63,918 bases of DNA from DAOUKH01 sp034421515 (GCA_034421515.1 DAOUKH010000039.1:1-63918), one strand, 5' to 3'. Shown: positions 15,550 to 23,804, numbered from the stretch's first letter. The notes: generated from the letters alone by a model not told the origin. Numbers and translations are program-made.

Positions 15550-15562
15550 CCTTGATACAAGG
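15550..15562. promoter_or_regulatory. small palindrome upstream of catalase
   Basis: CCTTG-ATA-CAAGG, 5-bp arms around three bases, overlapping TATACC (15546-15551), 65 bases upstream of the catalase ATG. It could be an operator for a peroxide-responsive regulator, but it does not match the OxyR or PerR consensus. The 257-base gap between the acyl-CoA dehydrogenase and catalase genes holds nothing else that I recognise. Confidence 0.3.
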
Positions 15563-15627
15563 GTTCAATTCGGAGCTCAGGCGCGGGTGGCGCCGGCCGG
15601 GCGCGCCTGCGCAGAGAGGAGGAAACG

Positions 15628-17088
15628 ATGGCAGGCGCGACGCGACTCACCACGGCTGCGGGCATCCCCGTCGGCGACAACCAGAATAGCCTCACGGCCG
15701 GGCCGCGGGGTCCCCTCCTGGTCCAGGACTGGCAACTGTTCGAGAAGCACGCCCACTTCAACCGCGAGCGGATCCCGGAGCGGGTCGTTCATGCGAAGGG
15801 CTCGGGCGCTTACGGAACGCTCACGGTCACGGGCGACGTCACCAAGTACACGAAGGCGGACCTCTTTTCCGCGGTCGGCAAGAAGACGCCTTGCTTCTTC
15901 CGGTTTTCCACCGTGGCCGGGGAGCGGGGGGCGGCCGATGCCGAGCGGGACGTCCGCGGCTTCGCCATGAAGTTCTATACCCAGAAGGGCAATTGGGACC
16001 TCGTGGGGAACAACACACCGGTCTTCTTCGTGCGCGACCCCTACAAGTTCCCCGACTTCATCCACTCCCAAAAGCGCGACCCGAAGACCAACCTCCGCAA
16101 TCCCACGGCGATGTGGGACTTCTGGTCGCTCTCGCCGGAGAGCCTGCACCAGGTGACGATGCTGTTCTCGGACCGGGGCATCCCGAGGTCGTACCGGCAC
16201 ATGAACGGGTACGGCTCCCACACGTACAGCTTCATCAATGAGGAGGGCCAGCGTTTCTGGGTGAAGTTCCACCTCAAGACGCTGCAAGGCATCCATTGCT
16301 TGACGGACGAGGAGGCGGCCCAGGTCATCGGCGTCGACAGGGAGTCGCACCAGGCCGATCTCTTCGACGCGATCGAGCGGGGCGACTATCCGAAGTGGCG
16401 GGTGTTCGTCCAAGTGATGCCGGAGGCGGAGGCGGAGCACACGTCCTACAACCCCTTCGACCTGACGAAGGTCTGGCCGCACGGCGAGTACCCGCTCATC
16501 GAGGTGGGCATCGTCGAGCTCAACCAGAACCCGGTGAACTACTTCGCGGAGGTCGAGCAGTCCACGTTTTCGCCCGCGAATCAGGTCCCCGGCATCGGTC
16601 ACAGCCCGGACAAGATGCTGCAGTTCCGCATCGTCTCGTACGCCGACGCGCACCGCTACCGGCTGGGGGTCAACTACGAGGCGCTGCCGGTCAACAGCGC
16701 CCGCTGCCCGGTGCATACCTATCACCGGGACGGTGCGATGCGGTTCGATGGGAACGGCGGGGGCACGGTCAACTACGAGCCGAACAGCTTCCGCGGCCCC
16801 GTTGAAACCGGTGAAACGGAGCCGCCGCTCAGGCTCGACGGCGACGCGGACCGCTACGACCACCGCGCCGGGAACGACGACTACACCCAGGCGGGCGACT
16901 TGTTCCGGCTCATGACGCTCGGCCAACGGCGGCGGCTCATCGACAACCTCGTGCGAGCCATGCAGCCGGTGCCGGAGGATATCCAGTTGCGCCAGATCGA
17001 ACACTTCCGCAAGGCCGACCCGGCCTACGGCGATGGCGTCGCCCGGGGCCTGGGCTTGCTCCTGCCGGTCTGGAACGGCGCGCGGTAG
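15628..17088 (+). CDS. katA: heme catalase, small-subunit clade
   Basis: A 486-residue monofunctional catalase. The distal heme-pocket region is IPERVVHAKGSGAYGTL with the catalytic His; the Asn region is FFVRDPYKFPDFIHSQKR; the proximal Tyr ligand is in RIVSYADAHRYRLG. Length of about 490 residues without a C-terminal flavodoxin-like domain places it in the small clade 3 type. It disproportionates hydrogen peroxide to water and oxygen in the cytoplasm. A strong AGGAGG lies shortly before the ATG. No signal peptide. It stands as a single gene followed by the separately promoted cysteine desulfurase. Confidence 0.97.
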   Translation: MAGATRLTTAAGIPVGDNQNSLTAGPRGPLLVQDWQLFEKHAHFNRERIPERVVHAKGSGAYGTLTVTGDVTKYTKADLFSAVGKKTPCFFRFSTVAGERGAADAERDVRGFAMKFYTQKGNWDLVGNNTPVFFVRDPYKFPDFIHSQKRDPKTNLRNPTAMWDFWSLSPESLHQVTMLFSDRGIPRSYRHMNGYGSHTYSFINEEGQRFWVKFHLKTLQGIHCLTDEEAAQVIGVDRESHQADLFDAIERGDYPKWRVFVQVMPEAEAEHTSYNPFDLTKVWPHGEYPLIEVGIVELNQNPVNYFAEVEQSTFSPANQVPGIGHSPDKMLQFRIVSYADAHRYRLGVNYEALPVNSARCPVHTYHRDGAMRFDGNGGGTVNYEPNSFRGPVETGETEPPLRLDGDADRYDHRAGNDDYTQAGDLFRLMTLGQRRRLIDNLVRAMQPVPEDIQLRQIEHFRKADPAYGDGVARGLGLLLPVWNGAR

Positions 17089-17105
17089 GCTCCGATGCGG
17101 ATTCG

Positions 17106-17135
17106 TTGACCCCTCTCTCGGGGCGGTGCTACGAT
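17106..17135 (+). promoter_or_regulatory. promoter of the cysteine desulfurase gene
   Basis: TTGACC (17106-17111), 18-base spacer, TACGAT (17130-17135) with TGC in front. The predicted start is about 27 bases before the ATG at 17169. Confidence 0.6.
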
Positions 17136-17168
17136 GGCCGACACGCTCGGAGGGGCAGACCGGCGCGT

Positions 17169-18362
17169 ATGGAGCGGAACGGGCTGATTTATCTGGACCA
17201 TGCCGCGACGACCGCGGCGCATCCGAAGGTCGTCGAGGCGATGCTGCCCTTCTTCTCCGATTGCTTCTACAACGCTTCGAGCATGTACGGGCCGGCGCAG
17301 GAATGCCGGCAGGCGATGGAGAACGCCCGGACCATCGTCGCGGATGCGCTGGGGTGCAAGCCCAGCGAGGTGATCTTCACCAGCGGCGGCACTGAGTCGG
17401 ACAACGCCGCCGTCCGGGGCGCCGCCTTGGCCCTGCGCGAGCACGGCGACCACGTCATCACCACGAGCATCGAGCACCACGCCGTGTTGCATGCGTGCCA
17501 CACGCTGGAGAAGCTCGGCTTCGAGGTCACTTACCTTCCGGTCGACTCGGACGGCTTGGTGGACCCGGATGAGCTGGAGCGGGCGATCGGCGAGCGCACC
17601 ACGGTGGTCAGCATCATGCTGGCGAACAACGAGGTGGGCACGATCCAGCCCATCGCCGACATCGCGGAGCTGGTCAAGGCGAAGTCGAAGCAGCTTGGGG
17701 CGCAGATCGTGTTCCACACCGACGCGGTGCAGGGCGCTTCGTACCTCGACCTCGACGTCGACGGGCTCGGCGTGGACGCGCTCAGCCTCTCGGCGCACAA
17801 GTTCAATGGGCCGAAGGGGGTGGGGGTGCTCTACCTGCGGCGGGCGACGCCGTTCGAGCCGCAGCAGGTGGGGGGCAGCCACGAGCGCAACCGGCGGGCG
17901 GGGACAGAGAACATCGCGGGGATCGTCGGGCTGGCAAAGGCGCTGTCCATCGCCGTCGAGGAGCGGGACTCGAACCGTGAGCACGTCCTGGGGCTTCGCA
18001 ACCGGTTGATCGATGGCTTGCGCGAGCATATCCCGGGGGCGCACCTGAACGGCTCCGAGGACCGGCGGCTGCCCAACAACGTGAACTTCTCATTCGACGG
18101 GACGGACTCGCAGTGGACGCTGATGGCGTTGGACGACGCGGGGATTGCGGCGTCGACGGGCAGCGCCTGCCGCACCGCCTCGCTCGACCCGTCGCACGTG
18201 CTGATGGCGCTCGGCGTGCCGGCCGACCTTGCGATCGGCGCCCTGCGCCTGACGCTGGGCCCGGAGAACACGCGGGAAGAGATCGACTACGTGGTCGATA
18301 CGCTGCCGGGCATCATCGAGAGTGTGCGGAACCCGAAGAACGGGCCGCGCCCCGTGGCCTAA
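17169..18362 (+). CDS. iscS: cysteine desulfurase, NifS/IscS family
   Basis: ATG at 17169 gives 397 residues and the standard N-terminus IYLDHAATTAAHP. The PLP-binding Lys is in LSLSAHKFNGPKGVG, the PLP phosphate region in FTSGGTESDNAA, and the mobile-loop nucleophile Cys in STGSACRTASLDPSHVL. It removes sulfur from cysteine for Fe-S cluster (and possibly selenium) trafficking. The scaffold-like gene follows 19 bases downstream, forming a NifS-NifU type pair. GGAGGGG lies 13 bases before the ATG, a rather long spacing. Confidence 0.95.
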   Translation: MERNGLIYLDHAATTAAHPKVVEAMLPFFSDCFYNASSMYGPAQECRQAMENARTIVADALGCKPSEVIFTSGGTESDNAAVRGAALALREHGDHVITTSIEHHAVLHACHTLEKLGFEVTYLPVDSDGLVDPDELERAIGERTTVVSIMLANNEVGTIQPIADIAELVKAKSKQLGAQIVFHTDAVQGASYLDLDVDGLGVDALSLSAHKFNGPKGVGVLYLRRATPFEPQQVGGSHERNRRAGTENIAGIVGLAKALSIAVEERDSNREHVLGLRNRLIDGLREHIPGAHLNGSEDRRLPNNVNFSFDGTDSQWTLMALDDAGIAASTGSACRTASLDPSHVLMALGVPADLAIGALRLTLGPENTREEIDYVVDTLPGIIESVRNPKNGPRPVA

Positions 18363-18381
18363 GGTCTCGCGGAGGGGCGCC

Positions 18382-18777
18382 GTGGCGTACAGCGAGATCC
18401 TGCTCGACCACTTCAGCCATCCGCGCAACGCCGGCGAGATCGAAGCGCCCGACGGCGAGGGGAATATCACCAACCCGGCGTGCGGGGACATCATGCGTCT
18501 GCAGCTTCGCATCCGCCAGGGGGTGATCGAGGAGGCGAAGTGGCGCGTTGAGGGGTGCAGCACGTCCATCGCCGCGAGCAGCATGATCAGCGAGCTCATC
18601 GCCGGCCTTGCCGTCGACGAGGCGGTCAAAGTCTCCCGCGCCGACGTCGCGGAGGCGCTGGGCGGGCTGCCCCCGGCGAAGACGCACAGCGCCGTGCTGG
18701 TTACCGATGCGGTGAAGGCCGCGGTTGCCGACTACGTCGCGAAGGGTGCGGCGGCCGCGCCGCCGCGAGCGGAATAG
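18382..18777 (+). CDS. iscU: NifU/IscU-like Fe-S scaffold protein with Cys-to-Ser change
   Basis: GTG at 18382 with GGAGGGG four bases upstream gives 131 residues starting AYSEILLDHFSHPRNAGE, a typical IscU/NifU N-terminus. Cluster ligands Cys34 (NPACGD, with Asp36) and Cys59 (VEGCSTSIAASSM) are present. The third ligand, normally the Cys of the HCS motif near the C-terminal helix, is replaced: the sequence reads KTHSAVLVTDAVKAAV, with Ser103 at the Cys position. The gene is cotranscribed with the desulfurase. The usual role is de novo [2Fe-2S] assembly; loss of the third Cys makes standard scaffolding doubtful or altered. Confidence 0.85.
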   Translation: MAYSEILLDHFSHPRNAGEIEAPDGEGNITNPACGDIMRLQLRIRQGVIEEAKWRVEGCSTSIAASSMISELIAGLAVDEAVKVSRADVAEALGGLPPAKTHSAVLVTDAVKAAVADYVAKGAAAAPPRAE

Positions 18778-18800
18778 CCCGGACGACGCCGCTTCTTTGC

Positions 18801-18806
18801 TACCCT
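18801..18806 (+). promoter_or_regulatory. extended -10 (TGC-TACCCT) for a near-leaderless mRNA
   Basis: TACCCT preceded by TGC ends seven bases before the ATG at 18814, so transcription would start at or beside the start codon. No -35 is evident. Confidence 0.4.
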
Positions 18807-18813
18807 TGCCGGG

Positions 18814-19455
18814 ATGTCTTCCGACACGCCCAACGGTCCAGAGCGAAGCGATGCGGTGGACCGGCGCGCCGCCGGCATCCAGCGCCGCATCTTTCACCTG
18901 ACGGCGGGCTCGACGTTCCCCACGCTGTACGTGTTCCTGGACAAGGAGCTGGTGCTGCCGGTCGCGGTCGCCGCTGCGGTCGCCGCAATCGTGTTGGAGG
19001 TCGCGCGCTTTCGCTCCGAGCGGCTGAACCGTGTCGTGATGCGGTGGTTCGGACCGCTGACCAAGAAGTCGGAGGGGCGCGCCGTGTTCGGGTCGACGTG
19101 GATGCTGGTGGCGACGGCGATCTGCATCGGGGTCATGGACCGGCCGTTCGCGATTCTTGCGCTGTACTACCTCTCGCTGGGGGATCCCGCGGCGGCGCTG
19201 ATCGGGGAGCGCTTCGGCGCGGTGAGGATCGGGAAGAAGAGCCTGGAAGGGGCCCTGGCGTTTCTGGCGGTTGCCGTCGGCATCGGCTCGTTGCTGGTGG
19301 CGGGTGCGCTGGAGACCACGTATCCCGTGATGCTCATCGGCGCGGGCGCGGCGGCGCTGGCGGAGCTGACGCCGCTCGCGGGGGTCGATGACAACTTCAA
19401 GGTGCCGCTCGTCGCGGGCGGGGTCATGGAGCTGGCGGTGCGCGGGCTCGGCTGA
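18814..19455 (+). CDS. CTP-dependent diacylglycerol/polyprenol kinase-like membrane protein
   Basis: A 213-residue protein with six or so membrane helices. It has the N-terminal RRIFHLTAGSTFP, the central LGDPAAALIGERFG followed by GKKSLEGALAF, and the late GVDDNFKVPLVAG. This set (R-x2-FH, GDP-A-x2-G, GKKS-xEG, DDN) matches the phosphatidate cytidylyltransferase-like / dolichol kinase-type family, including CTP-using diacylglycerol kinases and phytol kinases. It would phosphorylate a lipid alcohol at the inner membrane. It precedes plsX, so phospholipid synthesis is a natural context; exact substrate unknown. Confidence 0.78.
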   Translation: MSSDTPNGPERSDAVDRRAAGIQRRIFHLTAGSTFPTLYVFLDKELVLPVAVAAAVAAIVLEVARFRSERLNRVVMRWFGPLTKKSEGRAVFGSTWMLVATAICIGVMDRPFAILALYYLSLGDPAAALIGERFGAVRIGKKSLEGALAFLAVAVGIGSLLVAGALETTYPVMLIGAGAAALAELTPLAGVDDNFKVPLVAGGVMELAVRGLG

Positions 19456-19470
19456 CGCGACGCCGGTCTG

Positions 19471-19499
19471 TTGGCGCTCCCGACGGCTTCCGGTACACT
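19471..19499 (+). promoter_or_regulatory. promoter of plsX
   Basis: TTGGCG (19471-19476), 17-base spacer, TACACT (19494-19499), about 35 bases before the TTG start of plsX. Confidence 0.5.
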
Positions 19500-19540
19500 A
19501 GGAATGCACGCTCAAACCTGTTTCTGACGAGGCGCACCGC

Positions 19541-20557
19541 TTGGCGACGATCGCAGTCGACTTGATGGGAGGCGACAACGCCCCCGAGGCTATCGCACTC
19601 GGCTGTTTCCAAGCAGCCCGCGACCTCGGCGTCGATATCAAGCTCATCGGTCAGAAGGATGCGCTGACGCAGGAGATCGAGCGGCGCGCCGGGCGCAACG
19701 GGCGCGTCTTCCCCGTGGAGGCCGAGCAGGTCGTCGGCATGAGCGAGGCGCCGACCGTGGCCTGGCGGGACAAGAAGGGGTCGTCGATCGCCGTTGGCAT
19801 CGAGTTGGTGCGCAGCGGTGAGGCTCAGGCGTTCGTCTCGGCGGGGAATACCGGCGCCATCGCCACCTATTCGCTCTTCAGCCTGGGCATGATGCCCGGC
19901 ATCGAACGGCCCGGCATCGCCACGCTGTACACCACGCTCGAGGGGCATATTTCGATCATGCTCGACATTGGGGCGAACGTGGACTGCCGGCCCGCGTTCC
20001 TCGAGCAGTTCGGCCGTGTCGGCAGCGACTTCATGGAGAAAGTGTTCCAGGTGAAGGAGCCGCGCGTGGCGCTGGTGAGCAACGGCGAGGAGGAGAGCAA
20101 GGGGACGAAGCTGGTGCGGGACGCCCATCAGCTCCTCAAGGAGAGCGGGCTGAACTTCATCGGCAACGCCGAGGGCTTCGACCTCCCCAAGGGGACGGCG
20201 GACGTCTACGTGATGGACGGCTTCACGGGCAACGTGGTGCTCAAGCTGGCCGAGGGGCTCGCCGATTCGATCTTCACGTCGATGAAGGACTCGCTGCGGA
20301 AGAGCCTGGGTGCGCGGCTGAGCGCCGGGCTCTGGGCCCCGGCCCTGCGGGACACGCTGGCCCGCTGGGACTACAGCCGCATCGGGGGCGCGCCGCTGCT
20401 GGGCGTGCAGGGCAACGTCGTCATGGCGCACGGCCGGAGCGACGCCACCGACATCCTCAACGCGGTGAAGCTCGCGCTCAGTATGGTGCAGGAAGGCTGG
20501 GCTGACGCTCCCGAGCCGTCGGAGCCGCAACCGGACCCGGCGCATCTCAACTCGTAG
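19541..20557 (+). CDS. plsX: phosphate acyltransferase PlsX
   Basis: A 338-residue protein starting ATIAVDLMGGDNAP, the PlsX hallmark. Further family segments are VSAGNTGAIATYSLF, NGEEESKGTKLVRDAH and VMDGFTGNVVLKLAEG. PlsX makes acyl phosphate from acyl-ACP for PlsY-dependent acylation of glycerol 3-phosphate, working peripherally at the membrane. The start is TTG at 19541, seven codons before the first downstream ATG; it gives the expected N-terminus and is preceded by GAGG. The C-terminal tail is Pro/Glu-rich. No fabD or fabH gene follows, unlike in many bacteria. Confidence 0.96.
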   Translation: MATIAVDLMGGDNAPEAIALGCFQAARDLGVDIKLIGQKDALTQEIERRAGRNGRVFPVEAEQVVGMSEAPTVAWRDKKGSSIAVGIELVRSGEAQAFVSAGNTGAIATYSLFSLGMMPGIERPGIATLYTTLEGHISIMLDIGANVDCRPAFLEQFGRVGSDFMEKVFQVKEPRVALVSNGEEESKGTKLVRDAHQLLKESGLNFIGNAEGFDLPKGTADVYVMDGFTGNVVLKLAEGLADSIFTSMKDSLRKSLGARLSAGLWAPALRDTLARWDYSRIGGAPLLGVQGNVVMAHGRSDATDILNAVKLALSMVQEGWADAPEPSEPQPDPAHLNS

Positions 20558-20679
20558 TCGACGCGTACGTCATAATGAAGGGTGAAGCACATCGCTCGGC
20601 GTGAACGCCGGAGGCAACCTTCTACGAAAGTTCGCGCGAATAGGCCCTCGACAGGGGCCTCGGAAAGGGGCGACACAAG

Positions 20680-21006
20680 GTGTCCAAGGCATTTGAGGTA
20701 ACCGATAGCAGCTTCGAGAGCGACGTCGTCGGGGCGGAGACCCCGGTGGTGGTGGACTTCTGGGCCGTCTGGTGCGGACCCTGCCGCATGGTGGCGCCCA
20801 TCGTCGACGAGCTCGCGACGGAGTACGACGGCAAGGTGGGCTTCGCGAAGCTGAACGTGGACGAGAACCCGGAAGTCTCGATGAAGTACGGGATCCGGAG
20901 CATCCCGACGCTGCTGGTCTTCAAGGACGGCAAGCCGGTCGATCAGATCGTCGGCGCGCTGCCCAAGAAGGAGATGCAGAAGCGCGTGGAGGCGGCGATC
21001 GCCTAG
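20680..21006 (+). CDS. trxA: thioredoxin
   Basis: A 108-residue classical thioredoxin with active site WCGPC (Cys32 and Cys35), the buried Asp in VVVDFWAVW, and the cis-Pro loop RSIPTLLVFKDG. GTG at 20680 is the start, with GGAAAGGGG upstream. It reduces protein disulfides in the cytoplasm using thioredoxin reductase, which is not in this window. The selenocysteine tRNA gene begins 11 bases after its stop on the same strand, so the two may share a transcript. Confidence 0.96.
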   Translation: MSKAFEVTDSSFESDVVGAETPVVVDFWAVWCGPCRMVAPIVDELATEYDGKVGFAKLNVDENPEVSMKYGIRSIPTLLVFKDGKPVDQIVGALPKKEMQKRVEAAIA

Positions 21007-21017
21007 TCCCGCCCCGC

Positions 21018-21115
21018 GGGAGAGGATGGGTCCCGGTGGGCTTCGCGGGCTTCAAACCCGTTGGCGGGCGCCCTTCGGCGTCCGCGGTGGGTTCGACTCC
21101 CACCCTTTCCCGCCA
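21018..21115 (+). tRNA. selC: tRNA-Sec (anticodon TCA)
   Basis: A 98-nt tRNA with anticodon TCA at 21052-21054 within the loop CTTCAAA, which reads UGA. The acceptor stem has eight pairs (21018-21025, GGGAGAGG, with 21104-21111, CCTTTCCC), followed by G and an encoded CCA. The T arm (GTGGG-TTCGACT-CCCAC, 21087-21103) directly adjoins the acceptor, giving the bacterial 8+5 domain, and the variable arm is long with its own hairpin around CTTCGG. The D-arm/anticodon segment CGGTGGGCTTCGCGGGC resembles E. coli selC. All these are selenocysteine tRNA traits and not those of a suppressor or Trp/Ser tRNA. Confidence 0.95.
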
Positions 21116-21127
21116 CGCGCGCTGGCC

Positions 21128-22297
21128 CTAGCGCGGGTGTTTGCCGAAGACGATGCCCCGGCCTGAGTCGAGCAGGTAGCCGGTGGCAACGGCGAGCTCG
21201 GCGTCCTCTACCTGGCTCTGGCCGCGGCGGCCCATGAGCTGGAGCACCGAGTCGAGCATCTGGGAGATGCCGTGGGTACGGCCCGAGCCCAGGTTCCCGC
21301 TGCCCGTGTTCACCGGGAGCGAAGTCTCGTTCATCCACGAGAAGCCTTCGCCCTCGCCGCAGAAGCCCAGTGCCTCGGCCCACATCGGGGTGAGCATGCT
21401 GAAGCCGTCGTAGAGGTTCGCGATGGAAACGTCCCCCGGCCCGACCCCGGCCTGCCGCCAGAGGTTGTCTCCGATCAGCCCGCCGCACGCCATGAACTCT
21501 TCCAGTGACATGACGGTGCTCTTGGGCGCGCCGACCGGCGCCGACGTTCCCCGAACGTAGACCGGCGGGTTGCGCAGGTCTTTGGCCCGCTCCTCGTTGG
21601 TGAGGACGAAGGCGGCGCAGGCCTGCACCGGGATGTCGCAGTCGTGGATGCAGAGGGGGTAGCTGATCATCCGCGAGGTCATGTAGTCCTCGACGGTGAG
21701 GGGGCCGCCGCCGTGGTTGGCCCAGTAGCCGTACTCCCACTGGAGGGCGCGGTCGCGGTTCTTCGAGGCGAACTCGGCCATCTGCTCGCGGGTGCCGCCG
21801 TAGAGGGCCATGTGGCGTTGCGCGTAGTGGGCGAAGGCCCCCGGCGCGAAGATGCCGTAGGGGCCGCGGAACTGGTTCCGCCCCTCGGCGGTCGTCGGGC
21901 TGCTGACCCCGTAGCGGCGGCCGACGGGGTTGTAGAGGCCGCGGAAGGCCAGCGCGTACCGGCTGGCCCCGGAGGCGACGGCGTGGGAGGCTTCGATGAC
22001 GCAGTGCTGTGCCGAGCCGGCCACGACGGACTCGGTCCAGTTCGCCTCCAGGCCCAGCGCGCCGATCATGAACGAGGGTGTCAGGAGGTTCACTCCCGGG
22101 CGCTCGGCCTCGGCCACCTCGAACGGCATGTAGGTCGCGGTGACGACGCCGTCGATGTCGGAGGGGGAGAGTCCCGCGTCTTCGATGGCCTGCTTGCAGG
22201 CGTCGATGGCCAGGACTCCGAGGGGGACGTCGGCGCGGCGGTAGACGTTGGAATGGCCGACTCCTACGACCGCGGCTTTTCCGCCGGAATTGGACAT
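21128..22297 (-). CDS. thiolase-like protein (lipid-transfer/SCP-x type)
   Basis: A 389-residue thiolase-fold protein starting KAAVVGVGHSNVYRRADVP. Segments such as VVAGSAQHCVIEASHAVASG and the C-terminal NTGSGNLGSGRTHGISQM match the thiolase-like lipid-transfer protein group (SCP-x thiolase, Ltp2-like). In such proteins the classical nucleophile Cys is usually lost and Tyr-based retro-aldol chemistry has been described in steroid side-chain degradation. Its partner is the OB-fold/Zn-ribbon gene 34 bases upstream, the standard pairing (DUF35 with thiolase). Substrate not readable; an aldolase or thiolase on an acyl-CoA is inferred. Confidence 0.88.
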   Translation of the reverse strand: MSNSGGKAAVVGVGHSNVYRRADVPLGVLAIDACKQAIEDAGLSPSDIDGVVTATYMPFEVAEAERPGVNLLTPSFMIGALGLEANWTESVVAGSAQHCVIEASHAVASGASRYALAFRGLYNPVGRRYGVSSPTTAEGRNQFRGPYGIFAPGAFAHYAQRHMALYGGTREQMAEFASKNRDRALQWEYGYWANHGGGPLTVEDYMTSRMISYPLCIHDCDIPVQACAAFVLTNEERAKDLRNPPVYVRGTSAPVGAPKSTVMSLEEFMACGGLIGDNLWRQAGVGPGDVSIANLYDGFSMLTPMWAEALGFCGEGEGFSWMNETSLPVNTGSGNLGSGRTHGISQMLDSVLQLMGRRGQSQVEDAELAVATGYLLDSGRGIVFGKHPR

Positions 22298-22331
22298 GTG
22301 AACGGCTCCTTGCGTCCGCCTGCGCCGGCGG

Positions 22332-22742
22332 CTACTTGACGAGGTGGAACTGCGGGATGAACCGGCCCGGGGTCAGCTCCTCGAACTCGACCTCGACGGC
22401 CATGCCGTTGCGGAGCTCATTGACGTCGGCGCCGGGGATGTTGCTCAGCATGAATAGCCCGGGTTGGTCGTCGAGCTCGACCACGGCGACGGCGTAGGGT
22501 TGGATCGCGGAGAATGCCGGCTGCCGGGCGTCGTGGGTGATGGTGAAGCTGTAGATCTTGCCCTTGCCGCTCACCGGCTCGAACGCGAACTCGGTGGCGT
22601 GGCATTCCGGGCAGATGTCCACCGGAGGGTGGTTGAAGGCGCGGCACGGGATGCAGCGTTGGACTTCGAGCCGCTTGGCGTCTACGGCGGCCCAGAACGG
22701 CTGGGTGAGTTCGTCGGGTACTGGTACGGGCTTATGGACCAT
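22332..22742 (-). CDS. Zn-ribbon OB-fold acyl-CoA-associated protein (DUF35)
   Basis: ATG at 22742 has GAGGAG five to six bases upstream and gives 136 residues. The N-terminal rubredoxin-like zinc ribbon has CIPCRAFNHPPVDICPEC (four cysteines) followed by an OB fold with KIYSFTITHDARQ and AVVELDDQPGLFMLSN. DUF35 proteins form obligate complexes with thiolase-like or hydratase partners and help bind acyl-CoA. It precedes and is probably cotranscribed with the thiolase-like gene. Confidence 0.9.
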   Translation of the reverse strand: MVHKPVPVPDELTQPFWAAVDAKRLEVQRCIPCRAFNHPPVDICPECHATEFAFEPVSGKGKIYSFTITHDARQPAFSAIQPYAVAVVELDDQPGLFMLSNIPGADVNELRNGMAVEVEFEELTPGRFIPQFHLVK

Positions 22743-22849
22743 TCGGCTCCTCGATGCTCGCAATGTTCGGGCCGGCCGCGCCAATGGCGGCGCGGCTGAA
22801 GTCTACACGAAAACCCGGATAAGCTCCCGCCACATCCCGCTGGTGGCGT

Positions 22850-22878
22850 GTGTCAGGCGCCCTCTCCTCTGGTATAAT
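22850..22878 (+). promoter_or_regulatory. promoter of the HAD-like gene
   Basis: GTGTCA (22850-22855), 17-base spacer and a perfect TATAAT (22873-22878), giving a leader of about 30 bases before the ATG at 22914. Confidence 0.6.
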
Positions 22879-22913
22879 TCCCCAAGTTTCGTCCGCGACC
22901 TCCCCGCCCACTC

Positions 22914-23294
22914 ATGAACGTCTTCTTCGATGTCGATTACACCCTGATCGCGGACGACGGAAGTCTCAGGCCCCACGTACACGACGTCTTTGACAAGATC
23001 GTCGAAGACGGCCACAAGATCTACATTTGGTCGGGCGTGGGGATCCGGTGGGAGGTCGTGAACCGGCACGACCTAGGGCAGTACATCCAGACGTGCTATC
23101 TGAAGCCGCTCTCGGACTACAAGGAGACGCTGACGGAGCTTGGCGTCGACGTGCTCCCGGAGTTCGTGATCGACGACCACTCCGGCATCGTGATGGCGCT
23201 GGGCGGCGTCGTGGTCAAGCCGTACTACACGCGGAACCCGGACGACGAGGAAATCCTGCGCGTCTACAACGAGCTCTGCGCGTACAAGCGGTAG
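22914..23294 (+). CDS. small HAD-superfamily hydrolase-like protein
   Basis: A 126-residue protein beginning MNVFFDVDYTLIADDG, a HAD motif I (DxDxT) with both aspartates. Motif II is suggested by IYIWSGVG and the late acidic pair by EFVIDDHSGIV. There is no cap domain, so it is a minimal C0-type member like phosphatases acting on macromolecular or small phosphorylated substrates. No substrate can be assigned. The next gene starts 35 bases downstream. Confidence 0.78.
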   Translation: MNVFFDVDYTLIADDGSLRPHVHDVFDKIVEDGHKIYIWSGVGIRWEVVNRHDLGQYIQTCYLKPLSDYKETLTELGVDVLPEFVIDDHSGIVMALGGVVVKPYYTRNPDDEEILRVYNELCAYKR

Positions 23295-23328
23295 CTTTCC
23301 CGGTCGGCCCTGCGTGGGCGGTGGCGCG

Positions 23329-23793
23329 ATGACCAGACCCATCGAGGCCGGCGACCCGGCCCCGGCGTTCACTCTTCCCAGCACGCGTGGCGACGTCTCC
23401 TTGGGCGATCTGCTGGCGAAGGGGAAGGCGGTCCTCGTCTTCTACGCGGAGGACGATACGCCCACCTGCTCCACGCAGGTCGCTTCGTTCCGGGACGAGT
23501 ACGAGATGTTGGCAGAGCTTGGCGCGCAGGTGCTGGGAATCAGCGCCGACGGCCTCGACCGGCACGCCACGTTCGAGGAGCGGTTGGGCGGGCTTCCCTT
23601 TCCGCTTGCCGCCGACGGCGACCTTGCCGTCGCCGGGACCTATGGGGTGCTCGACGACAACGGGAAGCGGTCGCGGCGGGCCGTCTTCGTCGTGGAGGAG
23701 GACGGACGCGTGGCGCTGGCCAACGGCTTCTACAATCCGGGCAACCCGGCCCAGTTCGCCGAGGTCTTTCAGGCGCTCGGTCTGGACTTCTGA
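23329..23793 (+). CDS. bcp: peroxiredoxin of the BCP/PrxQ type, one-cysteine
   Basis: ATG at 23329 gives 154 residues of AhpC/TSA fold. The peroxidatic site is TPTCSTQVASFRDEYE with Cys47; PrxQ proteins usually have a resolving Cys five residues later, but here that place is Ala/Ser and there is no other Cys, so it should work as a 1-Cys enzyme needing an external thiol. Later family features are LPFPLAADGDLAVAGTYGV and AVFVVEEDGRV. It would reduce peroxides in the cytoplasm. Followed 11 bases downstream by a flavodoxin-like gene, a possible reductant partner, though that is speculation. Confidence 0.88.
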   Translation: MTRPIEAGDPAPAFTLPSTRGDVSLGDLLAKGKAVLVFYAEDDTPTCSTQVASFRDEYEMLAELGAQVLGISADGLDRHATFEERLGGLPFPLAADGDLAVAGTYGVLDDNGKRSRRAVFVVEEDGRVALANGFYNPGNPAQFAEVFQALGLDF

Positions 23794-23804
23794 GGGAGCC
23801 GCGG

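Noticed and set aside
21052..21054. The TCA-anticodon tRNA as an opal suppressor or mitochondrial-type Trp tRNA
   Set aside because: The 13-bp acceptor/T domain and long variable arm are specific to tRNA-Sec.
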